NCBI GenBank assembly: GCA_002403305.1
Contig: DHHM01000002.1
Coordinates: forward strand, 1 to 64,000
DNA length: 64,000 bases
From: Bacteroidales bacterium UBA4772
GTDB taxonomy: Bacteria; Bacteroidota; Bacteroidia; Bacteroidales; VadinHA17
Reading direction: 5' to 3'
The notes under the pieces were generated by a model. It was not told the DNA's origin. It searched no databases and saw only the letters and a list, made by a program, of their open reading frames with translations. This document shows, in pieces, positions 60,167 to 64,000 of the stretch (its first letter is position 1; each line of letters starts with the position of its first letter). Both the position numbers and the translations under genes were made by a program.

Positions 60167-61627
60167 CTATGACTTTACAACGGTAAATGTGGCTTCCCTG
60201 TTTCCGTATCTGACCCGCACTACATAAAGGCCCGGGGCGGACGGGGCAGGAAGTGATACAACATTTCTCCCCCTCCGGAGCCTGCCACAATCGGCCTCAA
60301 TGACAAGTATTCCCGAAGCCGTGAGAATATCAACATGTACATCCGCCTCCCCGTCAAGCTCAATGCTCAGGTTGAGCATCCCCGTGAAAGGATTCGGGAA
60401 AGCAAACATCTTCACCCCTGAACCTTCCTCGACATGCAGAGGATGATCAACGGCACTCTCACCCGCTGATTTCAGTGATATGTAAACCGGCTGCAGTGGT
60501 TCCATTGTGATCTCTGAGAACAGATGCAGGTTCCCGGTAAGATACACTGAAGACCCGTCACTGCTCAGATTGATGTCTGCGGTTCTGAATTTTGCCGGAA
60601 AAGGTTCGGGGCTGTAATGATTCGGTCTTGCATAGTCTGAATCAACAAATACAAGAGTAGTATCCGTAAGCACTGCCCTGATATCTGCCGTGATGGTATC
60701 TGCCTCAATCCATTTCCCGGTGATGAGATCATCATCTGAAGAGAGAGTCAGGGTTAAGGGGGATATGTCAATTATGTACACCCCGCTCCAGTCATAGGTA
60801 ACGGCATAACCTTCAAACCGGCCGCTGAGATAATCTCTCATCACATTATGTTCCACCACCCTGAATTTTTCAGGGATAGTGACGCTGTACCGCTTCCCCG
60901 ATATCCTCGCGGAGATACTGAAACTGTTTTCAGGCTCCCGTGTCCCCAGCTCAACAGCAGCCCTGGCATTACCTGACCTGCCTGAATTAATAAGCCATTC
61001 CCTTGCTGTGGCGGTATCACGCTCAACGCCATACCCGTTCCGCAGACACAATCCAATCATATAAGTGGCCGCAATGTTTCCTTCTTCGGCAGCTTTGAGG
61101 AACCAGTTCATCGCCACACCGTAATCCTGGCTGCACCCTAGTCCTTTATAGTGCATATAGCCAATCCCGTACTGACAAAATGGGTCTCCGGCGTCAGCTC
61201 CCTTTTTAAGCATATGAAATGATTCCTCATCGTTCTTTTCAACTCCGAGGGCATATTTCCACATCAGGCTCAGGTTATAATATGACCTTAGGTAGCCTGC
61301 CTCAGCTGCCTTACTGAACCAGGTCATTGCGGCCCTGTAATCAATCTCCGATCCCTTTCCTGTTGCGTACATAATGCCCAGGGCATTCATTGCTTTCGGA
61401 TCACCCTCTTCAGCAAGGACGGACATTATTCTCATGGCCTTATCAGGCCTGTATGGTTTGCCGGATCCTTTTGCATACTGAAGCGCAGCCAGATAAATCC
61501 TGCCGGCAAGATTATCTTCTTGCTGTGCATAAGCGGCTGAAGCAACACACAGCAGGACTATCATGACAACTGCCCTCCTGATCATTTCATCAATTGTTCT
61601 TTTGAAATCTTTTACTGCCTGCTTCAT
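60167..61627 (-). CDS. Sel1-repeat protein with T9SS sorting domain
   Basis: About 486 residues from the ATG at 61627; ATG 61585 gives a cleaner signal peptide (MIRRAVVMIVLLCVASAAYA). Four Sel1-like repeats follow (KAMNALGIMYATGKG, YNLSLMWKYALGVEKNDEES, CQYGIGYMHYKGLGCSQDYG, ATYMIGLCLRNGYGVERDTA). Then a beta-rich region precedes a type A T9SS sorting domain (about residues 405-486; KMFAFPNPFTGMLNLSIELD, SAPGLYVVRVRYGNREATF). Sel1 repeats bind proteins. Export to the surface through T9SS is unusual for this repeat family. It starts 7 bp after the stop of the preceding gene, so the two are coupled. Confidence 0.87.
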   Translation of the reverse strand: MKQAVKDFKRTIDEMIRRAVVMIVLLCVASAAYAQQEDNLAGRIYLAALQYAKGSGKPYRPDKAMRIMSVLAEEGDPKAMNALGIMYATGKGSEIDYRAAMTWFSKAAEAGYLRSYYNLSLMWKYALGVEKNDEESFHMLKKGADAGDPFCQYGIGYMHYKGLGCSQDYGVAMNWFLKAAEEGNIAATYMIGLCLRNGYGVERDTATAREWLINSGRSGNARAAVELGTREPENSFSISARISGKRYSVTIPEKFRVVEHNVMRDYLSGRFEGYAVTYDWSGVYIIDISPLTLTLSSDDDLITGKWIEADTITADIRAVLTDTTLVFVDSDYARPNHYSPEPFPAKFRTADINLSSDGSSVYLTGNLHLFSEITMEPLQPVYISLKSAGESAVDHPLHVEEGSGVKMFAFPNPFTGMLNLSIELDGEADVHVDILTASGILVIEADCGRLRRGRNVVSLPAPSAPGLYVVRVRYGNREATFTVVKS

Positions 61628-61634
61628 ATTTGTG

Positions 61635-62231
61635 TCAGTAAATGAAATCAGACCTGTAATAATTATTCGCAGGTGGCTTACGCTCTCCATTGTGATAAAG
61701 CCTGTAGAGGCATGCTGGTGCATTCACTGAAAGGTCCTCAAGGTACCTCTCCCTGAGCTCCGCGTTTTCAGCATAGTAATCACGTGCTACCAGCACTGTG
61801 TGCAGCCAGGCTCTGACCCGGGAATACAGCCTCGCAGAATCAGCCCTGCTGACATATTGCAGAGAAACCATCTCATTCCAGACCTTTTCTCCCAGGAGCC
61901 GCGCCTCAGGCATGTTTTTGTAAACGAAAAGGTCCTCATACTGACTTTCTGACATTATTCTCTTGAGTACTTCCCGTTCATAGCTGCTGACCACCTCCAG
62001 GGTTGCCTTCTTTGCTATCCTTGACGCCTTTCTGGCATATATCCTTACCGAATCCATCTGCCTGTCAGACAATTTGAGATCAGTCCGGTAATAACCCGCA
62101 AGGTAGAGGTAAGATCTGGAAAGCGCCGGATCGGAACGACGATTCTTATTGATCATCCTGGATTGAGCGGGGAGATAGCTCAGACCTGCTGTCAGCAATG
62201 CCATGATCAGGCAGGCAACAATCCTGTTCAT
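61635..62231 (-). CDS. Secreted protein of unknown function
   Basis: A 198-residue protein with a signal peptide (IVACLIMALLTAGLSYLPAQ). The mature part is helical and basic: YYRTDLKLSDRQMDSVRIYA, RKASRIAKKATLEVVSSYER and MSESQYEDLFVYKN. The LSDRQMDSVRIYARKASRIA and MSESQYEDL pattern recalls Spy/CpxP-like helical proteins, but the match is weak and no name is given. It precedes the Sel1/T9SS gene by 7 bp, so the two may act together in the envelope. Confidence 0.7.
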   Translation of the reverse strand: MNRIVACLIMALLTAGLSYLPAQSRMINKNRRSDPALSRSYLYLAGYYRTDLKLSDRQMDSVRIYARKASRIAKKATLEVVSSYEREVLKRIMSESQYEDLFVYKNMPEARLLGEKVWNEMVSLQYVSRADSARLYSRVRAWLHTVLVARDYYAENAELRERYLEDLSVNAPACLYRLYHNGERKPPANNYYRSDFIY

Positions 62232-62265
62232 ACTAATCAGTGTTAATTTGACCCGAAAAATTATC

Positions 62266-62451
62266 TCAATGCAATTTAGTGTTTTTTAGATCAAGTCTCT
62301 CCGGCAACCCTGCAATATCATATTCACCGTTAATGATATTATACCTGGTGGTGAGCCTCCGCGCTCCTCTCCAGTGGTCACTCAGTTTAGCCCCGCCAGG
62401 AATGATCTTCTCCATGCTGACCGTTTTGTCGTGGTCGGGGAGCAATTTCAT
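62266..62451 (-). CDS. Small hypothetical protein coupled to the MBL-fold gene
   Basis: A 61-residue frame whose ATG overlaps the stop of the metallo-hydrolase gene (ATGA, 62448-62451). It has no signal peptide. The sequence has a mixed composition with an RR pair and TRYNIINGEYDIAGLPERLD. I recognise no family. The overlap is the main reason to accept it; a chance frame remains possible. Confidence 0.45.
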   Translation of the reverse strand: MKLLPDHDKTVSMEKIIPGGAKLSDHWRGARRLTTRYNIINGEYDIAGLPERLDLKNTKLH

Positions 62452-63155
62452 CCTCCGGGTGCCAATAATCTTTTGGCGAATTCCTCCTTCAACTCGTTAA
62501 TAATCAACGGCTTTCCGTGACCGGGAAGGAAGGTCTCACAACCGGTGTCAATAATCTTTCTCCAGCTCTTAAGAAGTAGATCTACATCATCGGCAAAGGG
62601 AGGAAAGGGTTTGCCCGGGGTGGTGCCGATGATCGAATCGCCGGCAAGGGCAACAACGCCGTCAATTACCACAGTTGCGCCTCCCGGCGAATGACCGGGC
62701 GTGTGAATTATGTAACCGTTGATGCCGAACCGGTTCAGGTCAAACGTCTCACCGAAAACGTGATCAGCCTGGCAAGGGTCATACCTGAACATCGGGGTGA
62801 CCTTCTTCCCCAGGCTTACCAGTCCACGGGTGACAGCACGAGTCCCTTCAGGTATAGGCGTGTCACCTGCCGCCAGATACTCGCTCTCGGCCTCCTGGAC
62901 AACCACCTCCGCTCCGTACTCCGCCTGAAGCCATGCAGCATTACCGGCATGATCAAAGTGCGTATGCGTCAGTACAACAGCCTCCGGCACTATAGCCTTA
63001 CGCTCCAGGGCATGCTCTATCCTCGCCCTGTCAAATGAAATCCCCGTATCAATGATAATCGTCCGGCCATTTCGCGTCACAGCAAAAATATTGCACCGGG
63101 CAGGAGTCAGCCTGACAATCGACGTGCCCTTGCCCGTGTCTGCTATCTCTATCAT
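62448..63155 (-). CDS. MBL-fold metallo-hydrolase
   Basis: A 235-residue cytoplasmic metallo-beta-lactamase-fold hydrolase. The metal motif is LTHTHFDHAGNAAWL (HxHxDH, about residues 61-75), with GYIIHTPGHSPGGATVVIDG (about 147-166), DSIIGT and FLPGHGKPL (about 214-222) supplying the further His and Asp ligands. The family hydrolyses thioesters, phosphodiesters or lactones. The GHSPG and TPGH pattern resembles the glyoxalase II/YcbL group, but specificity cannot be read here. Followed by a small overlapping gene. Confidence 0.9.
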   Translation of the reverse strand: MIEIADTGKGTSIVRLTPARCNIFAVTRNGRTIIIDTGISFDRARIEHALERKAIVPEAVVLTHTHFDHAGNAAWLQAEYGAEVVVQEAESEYLAAGDTPIPEGTRAVTRGLVSLGKKVTPMFRYDPCQADHVFGETFDLNRFGINGYIIHTPGHSPGGATVVIDGVVALAGDSIIGTTPGKPFPPFADDVDLLLKSWRKIIDTGCETFLPGHGKPLIINELKEEFAKRLLAPGG

Positions 63156-63312
63156 GCCACTAAGATATAACAGTTACATCCTTGGAAAGCCACAAAAAAC
63201 CGGAAACGTTAATAACTTTACCTTGCAAACCGGGGCGTAGGGCTTGACTGCCATTAGCTTCCGACTTGTCGGATGATTTTAAGTAATTTCGAATAAAAAC
63301 AGTGACTTATCC

Positions 63313-64000
63313 ATGAAAGAAATCCCAATTTACCAGGTTGATGCATTCACACACGGTCCGTTCACCGGCAACCCGGCAGCGGTGTGCGTTCTCACTGAAC
63401 CGGTCACCGCAGATACAATGCAGAAAATAGCCATGGAAAACAATCTCTCCGAAACGGCCTTCATAACCCGCGAAAATGGCGAATGGCTGATCAGATGGTT
63501 CACCCCGGAAACGGAGGTCGACCTCTGCGGCCATGCCACCCTCGCCTCGGCATCCGTGGTGCTAAACATACTGGCACCGCAAAGCAATGAGGTCATCTTC
63601 CGCTCAAGGGTCATGGGTCATCTTACCGTAAGAAGAAGAGGAGATATGCTTGAGCTCGACTTCCCGTCAGACACCCTCCACGAATGCGAACTGCCCCCAA
63701 TAATCGCGGAGAGCCTGGGTACGGAGCCAACGGAGTGCCATATGGGCAGGAGTGATTACCTTCTACTGTACGGCACCGAAGAGGATATCCTTGCCCTGAA
63801 ACCCGATTTCAGGATGCTTGCCGGCATTGAGTCCAGGGGGGTGATTGCCACAGCCCCCGGAAAGGATGTTGACTTTGTTTCCAGGTTCTTCTGCCCGGGT
63901 GCAGGCATCGACGAAGACCCTGTCACCGGCTCCGCCCATACTACACTGACGCCCTTCTGGTCAGAGCGGCTCAAAAAGAATCACCTGACAGCCAGCCAGC
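63313..64000 (+). CDS. PhzF-family isomerase, truncated by the window edge
   Basis: The frame starts at the ATG at 63313 (MKEIPIYQVDAFTHGPFTGN) and runs off the right edge; 229 of about 260-300 residues are visible. The PhzF fold is clear: GNPAAVCVL (about residues 19-27), the catalytic Glu in ENNLSETAFI (about 42-51), FTPETEVDLCGHATLASASV (about 62-81) and, in the second half, DFVSRFFCPGAGIDEDPVTGSAHTTL. Members isomerise small metabolites such as the phenazine precursor, though most have unknown substrates. It lies divergent from the MBL gene across 157 bp. Confidence 0.92.
   Translation, partial: MKEIPIYQVDAFTHGPFTGNPAAVCVLTEPVTADTMQKIAMENNLSETAFITRENGEWLIRWFTPETEVDLCGHATLASASVVLNILAPQSNEVIFRSRVMGHLTVRRRGDMLELDFPSDTLHECELPPIIAESLGTEPTECHMGRSDYLLLYGTEEDILALKPDFRMLAGIESRGVIATAPGKDVDFVSRFFCPGAGIDEDPVTGSAHTTLTPFWSERLKKNHLTASQ

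Overview
The window comes from a member of the Bacteroidota, most likely the order Bacteroidales or a close relative. The evidence is a SusC/SusD pair, type IX secretion (T9SS) cargo with type A and type B C-terminal sorting domains, a PorT-like barrel protein, a LytS-type histidine kinase, an ECF sigma/FecR pair, serine palmitoyltransferase (sphingolipid synthesis), and many promoters of the Bacteroidota form (TAnnTTTG at -7, TTTG about 20 bp upstream). No phage, integrase, transposase or CRISPR array was seen. The first 3 kb look more AT-rich than the rest.

Layout. 1-3.1 kb: truncated histidine kinase, three small secreted or lipoprotein genes and a gene relic. 3.2-6.6 kb: storage-sugar operon (DUF5752 protein, TreT-type trehalose synthase, glycogen synthase). 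6.8-12 kb: tandem universal stress protein, nitroreductase pair, glucosaminidase-like protein, a PIN-domain toxin-antitoxin pair with a readable promoter and operators, and a TPR protein. 12.1-14.2 kb: sphingolipid pair (serine palmitoyltransferase and SDR reductase). 14.4-18.6 kb: PorT-like protein, a zinc-ribbon membrane protein and a repeat-rich T9SS surface protein. 18.7-25.3 kb: SusD, SusC and, divergently, a D-aminoacylase-like lipoprotein that lacks the family's HxH metal motif. 25.4-32.2 kb: small membrane protein, secreted alpha/beta-hydrolase-like protein, and an operon of a TerB-ABC exporter, a lipoprotein and a small secreted protein. 32.2-39.2 kb: six-gene minus-strand operon (GuaD-like deaminase, alkyladenine glycosylase, DUF2723 protein, polysaccharide deacetylase, purD, DUF6427). 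39.4-44.1 kb: translation block rplM-rpsI-rpsB-tsf, then a small DUF2892 protein, pyrH and frr, with structured leaders. 44.2-53.5 kb: T9SS protease, radical SAM protein, a four-gene cell-surface signalling module (sigma and FecR between two paralogous receptor-like proteins), and an OmpA lipoprotein. 53.7-57.3 kb: dxs, then a repeat-dense island holding a frameshifted DUF1080 gene and tRNA-Leu(CAA). 57.3-64 kb: serine hydrolase, DUF5009 acyltransferase-like protein, T9SS Sel1-repeat protein with its neighbours, metallo-beta-lactamase-fold hydrolase and a truncated PhzF-family gene.

The most interesting unexplained signal is a pair of roughly 100-nt elements that end on the start codons of two unrelated genes, pyrH (42637-42738) and the FecR gene (49848-49948). 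Both can fold into the same two adjacent hairpins. The first hairpin is exactly 56 nt in both copies, and the second encloses the ATG. Other points of interest are covarying mini-hairpins at 55.65-55.74 kb, decayed pieces of tRNA-Leu around the intact tRNA gene, and an STN-domain protein without a TonB-dependent barrel encoded next to a sigma/FecR pair.
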